The notes under the pieces were generated by a model. The model worked only from the letters and a program-made list of their open reading frames with translations. It had not been told where the DNA came from and ran no database searches. 64,000 nucleotides of DNA from Volvox africanus. Lineage: Eukaryota; Chlorophyta; Chlorophyceae; Chlamydomonadales; Volvocaceae. Below, one piece after another: positions 29,070 to 41,100 of the stretch. The stretch is taken from NCBI GenBank assembly GCA_030268105.1, contig BSDZ01000013.1, positions 2,213,001 through 2,277,000 of the forward strand, written 5' to 3'. Position 1 is the first letter of the stretch. Each line of letters begins with the position of its first letter. A program made the translations under genes and the position numbers.

Positions 29070-31260
29070 ATGCCCCGCCTTGTCGGCACGTCTGCGCGCA
29101 GCCAAACCCGTTCCCTAGCCGGCCCAGCCAACTTTGCGGGCTTTGACCCATGGTCGTTTTTTGACTACCGGAAGTTTATTTACCCGGACGTATACGACCC
29201 AAATGAGGCACTGCTCTGTAACCGCTATAAGACCCACGGGTCGGTGGTCGAGCGGTACGTCCCGCCCAAGCCATTTTCGCACTGGAATCCGCTGCTCGAC
29301 CCAGAGCTGGACCGGCGGACAAAATATTTCAATTTCAGGTGTGTGTGTTTTTTATAGGTTTGAAAAGAAATCTATGTCGCGCCGTTTTTGAGGGTTTTAC
29401 GATGGGAGGCGTTGGGATGCCACACCCGGGTTTGCAGGCTGTGGATGCTACAATATGGCTACAAAGGAACATAAGCAGATGGATGAATGCATTAACGTGC
29501 GAATTCCAACGCTGCTCTCATAACATTATCAGATAGTGGACGGCCGAAGGAAATACAGTCGAGGCCAGGCCTCGCTGGCCACATTCAGTAATTCCAGGGC
29601 GTAAAATCTGAAAGCATCCAATTACATATGATTAAATTAACTATAAGCTTATAGTACTGATTTAAAACAGGTACAAGTTGCCTACGTGGTGGTGTTTTCA
29701 TCACCTGTACGCCACTATCATTTCTTGCAGCTTTCGGCTTTAAGCGGCTTCAGCTGCCGTTTAAGCATCTTTGCAGAAAGGCATTTCACTTATCTTAGAG
29801 ATCATGCCATATACCTTTTCCTTCTGTATTTATTGACCACGTACCGACTTTCCTGTCTTTTTACCAACCCGTAACCATTGGCCCGATCATTCGTCCCTGG
29901 CAGGTTGTACACCAGCTTCGTGTGCTACCGGTCACTGTGGAGATTCAGCAAGGCTGACTTGCAGACCCGCATCCTAACGGCCTATAAGAGCGTTAACCTG
30001 GCATTGGCCACTGGGGACATGCGCTATGCGGAGCCGGTAAGACTGTGACGAGGGGCCAGGTATTATGCCATCGTGAAGTCTGATTCGCATTTACAGGAGG
30101 ATTAGGGGGTCGTACACACAGAAGAGCTCGACTGGTACAGCTGGGGTGCTAGAACCCGCGCACGAAAATCAGTGTAGCCAGGTTGGGGCTAGTTCTATCA
30201 GTGGCTTTCTGATCATGCTGCTTTCCTGCTTGAAAGCTACCTCCCGGCTGCCTTCGCGGAAACTCTGCAACCAGTGTTGATGTTCTTCTAAGATGGAAAT
30301 AGTTCGGAAAGGAATTGATTATACACGTTGAAGCTGGATGCGGGGCAGAATGCCCTGCGGACCCACTAACGTTGTTGTGCTGTAGTCCCTCGATGTGCCC
30401 AGTCGCCTAAGGAACGTTGAAGCTCGTACAACCGTCCACTCAGGACACGCAGCAGTCCATCCAGCCGTTTCGAGTCGAAGTAGACCCTCGCAGTCCCGAA
30501 ATCCTCGGCTGCAAATCCCTAGGCTCCATGATATGATGATGAAAACAGCTAACGGCATTGTGGGTTGGCACTGCCCCCACTACCTACCAGGGCCCCGTCC
30601 TCCCCTTACCTAGCCGTGGCAGATTCAGCCATGGGCTCCATTGACCAAAATCTTCATTTCATTATTTGTTTCCTCAACTCATGGTTTTAAACTACTTCTG
30701 ATTTGTTTGTCGCCGTCCTTGCTGCCCTCTCGCCCTCAGTACGTCACGGAGTCAATGCTGTTGCGCCTAACGGGGGAGGTGTCACGGAGGGGCCGCGCCG
30801 TACGCGTGGAATGGCGCATGGTTTCGGAGCCCCAACCACATGACATCCAGCTTGTGTCGGGCGCCGTGGTGCAAAACCCCCTCAAGCAGGGCCGTCTCCA
30901 CTTCGTGCAATGGACCGCACGCGTGCCCTCACGGCAGGTTGTGGCCGTCTACGACGCCCGTGGCAACTTAATAGCCGGTGAGTCCAGGATAAAGGGGTCT
31001 TCCTGTGTGAAACCAGGCCGACGGTGGGGAATTTGGGTCTCACTAGAGACATGTGATGAAGCAAACCCGTGGTTTGACTAATGTCCGTGCTCTACTCAAT
31101 TTTCTTCTTCAAACTTCTCTGCGCTGCAGGCGACCCGAACAAGGAGCTTGACGTGGTCGATTACTGGGTATTCGAGCGCCCAATCATCAAGGCTTGGATG
31201 GTACCACGGCCGGGTCCGCAGGGCGCGGATTGGCGCCTTCTCGATAGGTTGCAGACCTGA
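29070..31260 (+). CDS. mL45: Mitochondrial large-subunit ribosomal protein mL45 (Tim44-like domain)
   Basis: Four exons join in phase: 29070-29338, 29904-30036, 30740-30977 and 31130-31260 (TGA), giving 256 residues. The N terminus MPRLVGTSARSQTRSLAG is basic and hydroxylated, like a mitochondrial presequence. The Tim44/mL45 fold follows: helical ADLQTRILTAYKSVNLALATGD, then VTESMLLRLTGEVSRRG, RAVRVEWRMVSE, VQWTARVPSRQVVAVYDARG and VDYWVFERPIIKAW. mL45 binds near the mitoribosome exit tunnel and helps tether it to the inner membrane. The frame stays open upstream to ATG 28941, and an acceptor at 29020-29022 suggests an earlier exon, so the start could be further 5'. Human mL45 is about 300 residues. 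A Tim44-like protein other than mL45 is the main alternative. Confidence 0.72.
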
Positions 31261-32640
31261 TGGTGACTGTGCAGAGTCGGCTCAGCCATAGACGGCGGCG
31301 GTAACTTTCAGGCTTAGGTAATATTATTGAAATGATAAATGCGACTGTGATAATGTGACCATGGGCACCTTTCCACTCCTTGAAAAACCGACATAGGTTG
31401 GAGCGATATGGGATAGCTCGCAGAAGCTGAAAAAAAGCCGGTTGTAGTAGGTGTGTAGCTGGTGGAACGCCAGGGTACACCCGGATAAAATTGCAGCGTG
31501 CTGCTCGGTTACATAGCGAGAGGTCCGTTATGAACACGCATGAACCCAACGCAGCCGGTTCATGTAAATACTCGACCCGCTCGAAGGAAGCGCTGAAGTA
31601 TAGAGAGTGGTAGGAGCTAGAAGGGAACCTGCATGCCTCCGGGCTCGTAAATTGATGCTCGGTTCCCAGCAATAACTGGGCCTCAGGTGCAGAAACTTTC
31701 CGCAGCGAGAGAAATGTAATCGTTTGCCAAACAGACAAGTTCCAGGACACTAGCGCAAGGTTAGGACGGTGATCGATTCTCTGCACATATTCCTAGAATA
31801 TGAACCGCAACTTCGCCATAACCTGCTTATCACATGTTTTCAAATTGCTATTGCATTTGGTTAAACACTTAGATTTCCTTGAGTTTCAAAAACCCGCATG
31901 ACTCACGTGAACCCTCACCTTAGGTGTACATCTCGTAGAGTTTCACAGTACGACATCGTCCGGACGTGCTGTTTCAGATTGAAACAGCTTATCGCCGATG
32001 GGTCCTTATTGAGTAGAATGTGTGCAGCGTTTGCTCGCATTTCTGTTAGCAATGCTTGCGATAGGTTATTTTATGTGGACAGCAACCGATGGTACGAGCA
32101 ATTTACCTGTGTTTATGCTCAGCAAAGGCTAGAGGTACATGTCGTTATGTCATGTGTGAATCTATGTCCTACTGATGCGCCTTACATTTTCCTAGAAACA
32201 AATCCAGCTGGCACGCTGTAGGAAGGCCGTATGGGAAGTGTTCCAGGTAGCCCACAGGCATCTTCTTTCATCGGGCCCATCTCTTATCGGGTCAGTAGCT
32301 TCCTTCATGCTTTACAGTCGCCAGTCGCTGGTGAGTCAGGCACCGTGAGGCTCAGCTTTGCATTCTGCACAGCTCGAAGTAGAATTTGGGACTTTTTACT
32401 TTCCATTGGGGAGCTTTTTGCGTCTTGTGGTCCCGTTTTCCTTGTTGGCAGCTACACGATGCACGTTCGGACTGGCGCTAAGCATACCTTGTTACTTCAA
32501 ATTACTTTATCACATAAGATAGGCGATTATATTTTATTCGGGTTGGGGGAGCTGAAATTAACGAGGGTATGACGATGTTGAGAACATGAACTTGACCACA
32601 ATGCGAGCACACAATCTTGGACCCTGACCTGGTTTCATAG
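31261..32640. other. Intergenic region between mL45 and the cyclase locus
   Basis: Holds the mL45 3' UTR and perhaps the 5' end of the cyclase gene. Open frames (for example 31898-32221) have no recognisable domain. Confidence 0.4.
31715..31719 (+). terminator. Possible TGTAA poly(A) signal for mL45
   Basis: TGTAA about 455 nt after the mL45 stop codon; the first such motif I found downstream. Confidence 0.3.
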
Positions 32641-34408
32641 GTTATCGGGCGAAGCGTGATGAGGAGGGAGGCGTTGGCGCAGACGCTCTTGGCCTGCTAT
32701 GCGGACAACGACTGCCGTTGCCTGCAAACCCGGCGCATGTGGATGCTGGCCCCAGCAACAAAATGCCCATCCAAGCAGCTACATTTGGACCGTCATTTGG
32801 CGGTCCTCATCTGCCTGGTAATGTCGGCAGCAGCGGCGACGGCCAGGCACAGGCGCCCTTAACAAGTGCCTCGCCAGCAGCGCCGATCCTTGCGCTGGTC
32901 CGCCTTAGAGCCGTGCCAGACGACCCACATGTCAGCGCATCAGTTCCAGCATTCCGGCGGCGCCAGTGCTCTATGGCATCGGAGATAGCTTCAGCTTCGT
33001 GCCTTTCGAGATCCCTGATGCGCTGGTTACCGTGCACACCTTCAGTGGCACGCCCATGCCGCCGCTGCGGCAGTAACAGCAGTTGCGAATCCGATGACGC
33101 CAGCAATAGCGCGGAATGCAACAGCACCACAAGTGTGCAAGGAGCGAGCGGTGTGCTTAACATATTGGATGATGAAGTTTTGGACGAGCAAGAGGATGAT
33201 GCCACGGACATGGACATTGGAGTTGACGCAAATAGAGATGCTGCAAAAAATAGAGAGGCACTGCATCGTGGCGTGGCTATGGCCACACTATGCGGCTTAC
33301 GTATTTGCCGTCGAAGAAGTGGTCACAGCAGCAGGTGGCGATCCGATGTCGCAGTGATGATGGCGACAGGCACTGGTGCCAGATGCTGCAGCTGGACAGT
33401 GGAAGCAGTGTCCGCGGTCCCCCATGTGGGTTGCTCGTGTCCAGAGGAGTACGCGGAGCTGCTCCGAAGGCTGATAGTTTCGGAGCGGAGTTTGCGCAAA
33501 GCGATTCAAAACGCGGCACGGTAAGGGCTGACGTGGAAAGTAGATTTCTATCGGCAGCAGCAGGTACAGGGCGCAGAGGCCTCTTCTAGCGATGCGGTTC
33601 GGTAGAGAGCATGGCAGCACAGGCATCGGGGTAACCGAGTGCTGGGGTCAAACGCCCATGAAGGGACAGAGGGGACAGGACAAGCCAATGTCCTTGAGCA
33701 GCCGTGCTAAAGGGCTGTTGTGGCGGCCTTGGCTGCAACTTAGGAACATCGTTGTCTCCATCTCGAGCTCAGGGAATGCCCTACCTGCCATCTCGCCCCA
33801 CCCTTTCAACCACTGGACAGGGCCGCGCTTTCAGGCAAGCTATTTGAGGCCACAGTCCTGCTACTCTGTGGCAGCAGTGCCACAGGCGGAGGCGTGCATC
33901 CGCATGCGTCCGGCGCGTCTTGGCGTGGCCTGCCTTACGTTCAGGTGGGTGGGCGTAGCGTGGCACCCATGCCGGCTTCGCCAGCAGTAGCTAGCAGCAG
34001 AAGCACCCAACAGAGACTGCTCCAGTTGATATTGCAGGATTCATTGGAGTGAAACAGCTGTGGCACACGAAGAATCAGTTTTGGGTTGCAGCGCAGTTGC
34101 TGGTGGCGAAGGGTACACAGCTGGTTTACTGCGTGCGACATAGGGACACCTCGCTGTATCGCCGCTTCGTTCGCTTTTGTGCGCCCGCAGAGTGGCTTCT
34201 GTAGCAGCAACTCTCTAGCCAAGTTGGTGTTCCTTATGGTCTACGTGATTGCGATCGGGTTGCGCTCTAAATGCAACTGCGCCGACGTGTTACCCTTGAA
34301 TATTAGGTTAATTATAGGTTATCGTTGATGTGTTCTCTGTCCGTGCTGTTTAAACGGGGCAGCCGAGAATCCCCCGCCGGCCGCCCATCTGTTTGCTTCA
34401 CTATACAG
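32641..34408 (+). other. Candidate 5' exons of the guanylate cyclase gene (unresolved)
   Basis: Coding character is strong but exon joins are not settled. One frame is open from 32643 to 33522 after a TAG acceptor (NPAHVDAGPSNKMPIQAATF; later DDEVLDEQEDDATDMDIG). A second frame over part of the same stretch also looks coding (VLYGIGDSFSFVPFEIPDAL, later DDGDRHWCQMLQLDSGSS) and gives an in-phase join from the GTAAGG donor at 33521 to the exon at 33744-34048. That exon reads LRECPTCHLAPPFQPLDRAA and then SGKLFEATVLLLCGSSATGG, ending phase 2 at GTGAAA. Either introns are hidden here or the sequence contains indels. The next firm exon starts at 34409. Confidence 0.4.
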
Positions 34409-37400
34409 ATTCAGACATGCTTATTGCCTTCGACTACTGCGGGGGCGGCGAGCCTGCGGGCCAGCGTAGACAGCCTTCCAAAGGGGCCGAGCATGCCGCG
34501 CAGATCTGAAATAGCCGCGGAGGGCGTCGATCGCAAAGGCTACGCATATGGCCTGCGCATCGTGCACTGCGCCGCGCCGATGCAGTCCGCGGCGGCCGCC
34601 GCGGCAGCAGCAGCAGCGGGCGTGCCTCTGGGCGGAGATGTCGCATTGGCTGTGGCCATGGCGGCGGCAGCGCAGCAAACTACTCTCAGTGTCAAGGCTC
34701 TAGCTGCAGACATGGCACAAGGAATGATCACCGTAATTGATTATGCCACGGGGGCCATCCTCTACCAGAATAGGAACTCAGAGGTCTACATGGTGGGTAG
34801 CACATGGCGCCTGGGATAGAAAATGCGTAACAGGTACTTCGATTGTCCCATTCATGTCCTACATCAGCGCGCTGCACACGCAACGATATTCTGAGGTGGT
34901 TTATCGCTGCTTCAAGGATCCCTAGCGCTTTCCTGAGAATATCCAGAGCATATCTGCATCGTTTCTGCACCAGTCCAGCTTAGCTCCAAGTGGGTTGGGG
35001 CTATGTTCAGAGGGGGTTTTCCGTTGGCTCGGCCTGTACTTCCCATCTGCGTACTGCCCGATGGCTAGGTATCTTGACGAACACGTTTGCGGCTTGCCAC
35101 TTTGCTACATCTTGCAGGGCGAGGCGCCACCGCCTGAGGTCATGATTGCCGTGGAGGCCCGTGAACAACAAGTGCTACTGCAGCAACAGCAGCAAGAGCA
35201 ACAGGATAGCGCGAGCAATGTCTCGCAGTCCCAGGGCGCCAGAGGCGGCATGGTCGCTGGCGTCGGCGACCCTGGGCCCGGTCTCTTCCGCGTCCCATTT
35301 GTGCTTCGGGAACTGCTGCGCCACGAGCCGGGGGCATTGGAGCGCCTTCAAGCATGCTTAAAGGCGGGCGAGGTGGGCACGGGGGCGTTGGTTCTCGCGT
35401 GTATCCGTGTTCCGGTCTACTTACCTGGTTGGCTGGCTGGCTGCCCGATTTCCCGACATGAGGCTTATCCGCTGTGGTTTTTGTAGTTGCCATCTCGGTA
35501 AGGCAGTGCCCAGGCCAAATCGATCACCTGAGCTTTGGATTTGTCGTTTCCCTTACCGTACCGCTCCGGCCCGTCCGTCTTCCAACGCAGGAGTTTGAGG
35601 AGACCGTGCAGGTTCCGGCTACGTTAGGACCCATTTTGACATCCCTAAGGGTGTCAATCGAACCTCCGAATCCCTCAAGCGCAGATCCGCCAACAGCTGC
35701 CGTCACGGGGTCGGCATCGGCAACAGCAATGGCGGACAAGGCCAGGGCGCTGGGTTCCCTTGTTCGTGGGACGCGGGCATTGGCCAACGGCAATGTGGAT
35801 GCTGCCACAATTGCCCCACATGCTCAACAAGCTGCGGCATGGTTAATGAACAATGGATCTTCCCGTAGTTTTCGGAAACAGCAGCAACAGCAGCAACAAA
35901 AACGGCGGCAGACCGTGCCGTCGGCTCGGCAGGTGCAAAGCAGCATCTACAATGGCAGCAGCGGCGGCGCCCAATCGTTGGCGGCGGGGGCAGTGACGTT
36001 GGCGTCAAGTGCCTTGGGTTACCATGGCCTGGCCAGTCGTATTTGCTCCGGGACATCGCGCCTCGGGCGTATGACCCTGCCAGAAGACCTGCCGTCGGGC
36101 TCTGGGGTCCGGCCTGTCGCGCATATGCAAGGACCGACGATGATATCTCCAACATCGCCACCGCTTCCGCTGCCACATAGTGGTGTTGATGCCGAGGCGG
36201 AATTCTTAGCTGGCAGCAATGGCGCTGCCTCAGGGCCGATGGCGAAACAGCTGCCGGTTGTAGAAGCGGATGCCATCCCAGGGTTAGCGCCTCGTCTGGC
36301 GACGCCCCCCCTTTTGAGCATCCCGTCGCGAACGCTGCTGGCGTGTACGCTTGGGGCGTCGACACCAGGCGCCTTTCAGTTGGCAAAGCCTGCGATTGCA
36401 ACACCACCTCTGCCGTTTCCACCGGCCACCGTCTTAAGTGCATATGCTCCCGGCATTGCCGCCGGCGCCATCACATCAGGATCTGAGTCCTCCCAACGTG
36501 ACGGTGGTCAATCCTCCCTCACGAGTCTTGCACGCCGTGTGACTCGACTCTTGGGACGTGCGAACACCTTCGGTGTCGGCAGCGCCGGTTCGCAGCGTAG
36601 TGGTGGCAGTGCTACCGCCGCCGCAGCTAGTGGCAACACCAGCCCTCTGCTCTGCCTTGGCCAAGCGCGCAGCCAGCGTGCGCAGACTCCCAAGGCCGGA
36701 GCGGCAGCTATGCCGGCGCCACCACTGCCAGATCCCGGGGGAGTTGCCCTGCCGGAGGACGGCATTTGCCTGGGCTTTGGGGAAGCGGAGGAGCTGGAAC
36801 GTGAGACGGAAGAAGTGACCCCAGACGGTCGGGTCTCCTCCCGTTCCATGCCTCCCAAGGAGCTCTTGTTCACTGCCACTGCCGTGTCGGCGGCTGCACA
36901 GGAGACGGGCGGCGTGCTGTCAGGTACGATTTCAGATGGCCTGTTATGGACACTTATGCGCATGCGCGGCCCCCGGGATACACGGCGGCAGTCGCACCAG
37001 CTGCCGTCACCACTGCTGCAGCCGCAGCTCTCCCCAGCGCCGGCACAGGACCAATCGGGAGCTGGCTGTACTCGGTCTGTGACGGGCCGGGCATCGACCG
37101 GTTCATGCAGCCTAAGCCAACGAAGGATAAATCTCTCTCAGGTAAACGACGGCCGTGCCGCTACCACTTCGTCGGCGGCAGCACGGAGCCGCGTCGGTAA
37201 GCGCTGGTCTATTGGAGCCAACCCCCGTCTGTCAGTGTACGAATCCGCGCCCGCAGCAGCGGGTGCAACCTCGCCGGCAGCAGCAGCGATGGCCTCCACA
37301 GCAGCAACCTTCGGTGGCTTTACTCGTGGGAACACGCTGGGCATTAATGCAACCCAAGCCGCCATTGCCTTTGGTTTCGGAGTCGGCAAACCCGGTGGGG

Positions 37401-38055
37401 GTCTCCCCATCCCCGGCAGCCTACCGCTTCCGACGCCGTCACAGCGACGGTACGGTGCATCAAGCCCCCGTGCGCCGCCACAGGGAATCCTCGTGCCGTC
37501 GCGGCGACCGGCGCCCATCCCCAGCGCGACCTCTGGTGTTGTAGTCGGAAGCACCGCCACAGGCAGCTCCAATGGCGGGTTCTTCAGTGGCTTGGCTGGT
37601 AGCGTCTCTGTACTTGACGGTTCCGTGGGTGCAGTGGGATCGTTGGGCCCATCAGCGCCTGCAGGGGGGAGAACCGATAGGGCAAGCGGCGGGGCTACCG
37701 GTGGCGTCGGCAGCGAGCTTCAGGTGGCGGGCAGGACTAACTCCATTATCCAGGTGGGTACTGCGGCGATTGCCGTAAGGGAACAGCCTTGTACAGCTTA
37801 TGAGGGCGGCAGTCAGTTTGTTGGCGTAAAGGATGGTGAATGGGCATGTAAAGAAGGGTGGGGTTCGGATGAATGGGCAGTCGCTTCCCTCTGTGGGGTC
37901 TTACCTTACGGCGGCATTGAGGCCCATGAGATGAGGAAACCGTTGAGAATGGTGCTGAGCTCCGTTATCTGTGCGATGGGTAGTAATAATCCTCCATCCC
38001 ATCCTTTGGCTGTCTTGTTACCACCATATATATAAATATATACACCAACAACTCA

Positions 38056-38105
<50 letters not shown>

Positions 38106-41100
38106 CATCCTTCAGGCAATTATGTCCTTGCCCGAGCGGAGCCACTTGTTTAACCGCCGCCGGCAGACTTCGGGGCCGCGCCCCTTCGCTGGCGGTGGCG
38201 CTGGTACATCTTCCACTTTTCCTCGCTGCTCACTGGACCTCAGAGCCGGATCTACGAGCGGCCGTTGCCTACCTGGGCGCGTCGCCTCCGCCGCTCCTGC
38301 GATGGCGGTCACCCCGAACACTTATGGCGGCGTCATTGGCGGCGGAAGCAGCCACGACCACCCCCCCTGCTACGGTGCCACTATGCGCCGCACCTCTTGC
38401 GGCGAGGGACCCGCTGAGGCAGATTCGACATACAATATGTATGGCGGCGGCGGTGGCGGTGGCGGAGGGGCCGTGACGGGCGACATGTCCGACCTGGAAG
38501 CGTCGCCATACGCATTGCGGATTGATAGTGTTACAGCACTGAAGGCGACTCGCATGCGGCGTACACTGCCGCGGCGGGCCTCATCGCAATCATCCCTACT
38601 ACACTTAACCAGCGCTGCCGCTGCAGCCACTGCCACTGGCACGTGCGTCACAGATCAGCCGGGCTGCTGCTCCGGCGCTAACACTAAGGTGGCGGCGGTG
38701 CTTACCTCTGCTGCTTTGGCCGGCCCTGCCTCCTCTGGTGCAGCCGCAACGGCCTCCACACCTGCCACAAGGTCCGATGGCACAACCGGCGCTGATGTAG
38801 CCATGCCGTCGGCAGAGGAAGCGGCGCGACGGCGTGGGAGCACTGGGTCCATACCGACCGCTCGACAGCGGGAACTAGTGGTCCGGGGCACCAGGGACAG
38901 TGTCGATACCACAGGCGGCGAAGGCGGCCCAACAGGCGACAATGCCATAGACGTTGCTATCGCCGCGGCTGATTCTGGCTGTCCTCGAACGGATGCGGGT
39001 AACGGCGCGTTGACATCATCTCCAGTGGCGTCGGCTTCAGCTACATCATTTCCAGTGACGATGGAGATATGCCCGGCGCTTACGACGGCCGCAAAGGAGG
39101 TGGCAGCGGCCTGTTTGCGCTATGTTGAAGGTGGCGATGGCGGCGACATGACATATGTTGAAGGAGAGAAGTGGGCGAGGCGGGAGACAGGGGCTTCATT
39201 GCATTCTGATGCAACGGTTCACGAGCTGCTGGTGGGACTACAGGCTCTAAAGGACGACGTACAATCGCTGCATTCGGGCCCACACAGCAATAGCCTGATT
39301 GGTAAGGTAGTCACTAGTGGCGGTGGCATAGGAAGCAGCGGCGGCGCCTTTGCCGATCCGGACGCATCGCCCTGGCTGACGTCTGCGGTGGATTCGGTGG
39401 CGTTCCAGCAACTGGGGATACCGAAGGGATCTATCGGGGCAGTGGCAACGGTGGCGGGGCCAACGGCAATGGCGGCGGGGCCAACGACAGCTACCTCCCA
39501 GTCCCTGCAGCGGCCGGGAAGTCGCGGTGGCGCACCAATGTCGCTATTGAGCCTGCAATTGAGGCACTATGGGAGTAGCAGCAGCAACTGCGGCGGCAGC
39601 GGCGGTGCACCAGGCATCCGGCGCCTGGCGGAGACGGTGGCGAGCCCGTTCACTGTCGACGCTGGCCCCCTTAGCACCGCCACAGTTGTGGCGGCCACAA
39701 ACACCGCCAATAGGGCCCCTGAGGAAGAGGCCGGCAGTGGCGCCAAGCTTGTCAATACGCCATGCATGTCCGTCCGGTTGGAGCAATTTTTGCCATCGCC
39801 GCCATCGATCCTCGCTCCACAAGCGACCATGCTGGACGCGGTCGGCAACTGTACCGAAGCCGATACGGCAGAGTCAACTCCTGACGCGACCATTCTGATG
39901 GCCACAGCATTGAACGAGGGGCCCAAAGCGGTTCTGGGAGATCCTCAAGAGCTTGTCGAGCACGTTGGCGGCGGGTTCACCACCGATAATGCCATTATTA
40001 TTTGTAATGCCGCAGGCGAAGGCTTCAACAGTGCAGACATATCGGGGGAACCGGCGGCGGGAAGCGCTTGGCTAGGCACCACCACCAACGATGGAGCCGC
40101 TGGCATGCCATCTGTCACCAGCATTGTAGCTGCGGCCGCAACAATGCTAATGGGCACTGCCCAAAAGCCGCCCCGCGCCAGCGTGCGAATCTGCGGCGGG
40201 GCCAGCGGCGGTGGAAGCCTCAACTTCCTCAACGCGAAGGCGTCGTCGTCGGGCACAGTGCGGGTAAAAGGCGAGACCACCGCCGCCGATGGCGCATCGC
40301 ACGTCCACGTTGGCGGCGGCAGCGGCAGCACCGAGCCTTGTCCAGGACGGAATCTCCGGAACAGCCGCAGCAGCAATGGCGGCGGCGGTGCGATTGGCAC
40401 AACTGCAGCAGAAGGGCGCCGAAGCATTCTGGACACCTTATCTTTAGAAATGACGCGGCTGGGAGTGACCGGCAAGCCAACCCTGGATCATGAGCGGGAA
40501 GGTAAGCATGACTGGGGCGGCTTAAGCAATTGTATATGTGGAGGTGTTGAGCAGGTAAACTAAGTCGTGACGACGGTTGAATAGTTGCTGTGTCTGCAGG
40601 ATTGTTTCTGGATCGCACGGGTACGCAAAGGCGGGTGATGGATCACACGGAAAACAACTCTTTCGAGGGCACGTTTGGAGAGTGGGAGAGGCAGGGACAT
40701 CGTCGTGCAGTCATCGACAGGGTCCGTCTTATCACGTTGTGTATTTGGGCGCCACAGCCTTGCTGATCTCACCGCACCTAGGTCGCTCCGAAGTCCCGCC
40801 GTCCTATTCCCCATAGGATGCTCCGGTTATCCCTCAGGTGCCGATCACCTCATGAGAAGTGGTTCTTACACAGCGGGCGCTCCGACGCCGGCCTTCACGG
40901 GGCGTCCGACACCTGCGCCTCGCCGCCAGATCAACCGCCAATCAACACACGACCGCATTGAGCAGCTTCTTGAAATCGCAAGGAACACCGGGTCAACATG
41001 CGAACAGCAGCCGGATGGTGCCGGCGCCGGCGCATGTGGTGGCAGATCCACCCCCGGCACCGCCTCAGGCGTTCCTGGCGCTGGCGCTTGCGGCGCCGGT

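Noticed and set aside
36443..37572. Several long minus-strand frames opposite the cyclase exons
   Set aside because: Antisense shadows of Ala/Gly/Ser-rich GC-rich coding sequence; no start, splice or family support.
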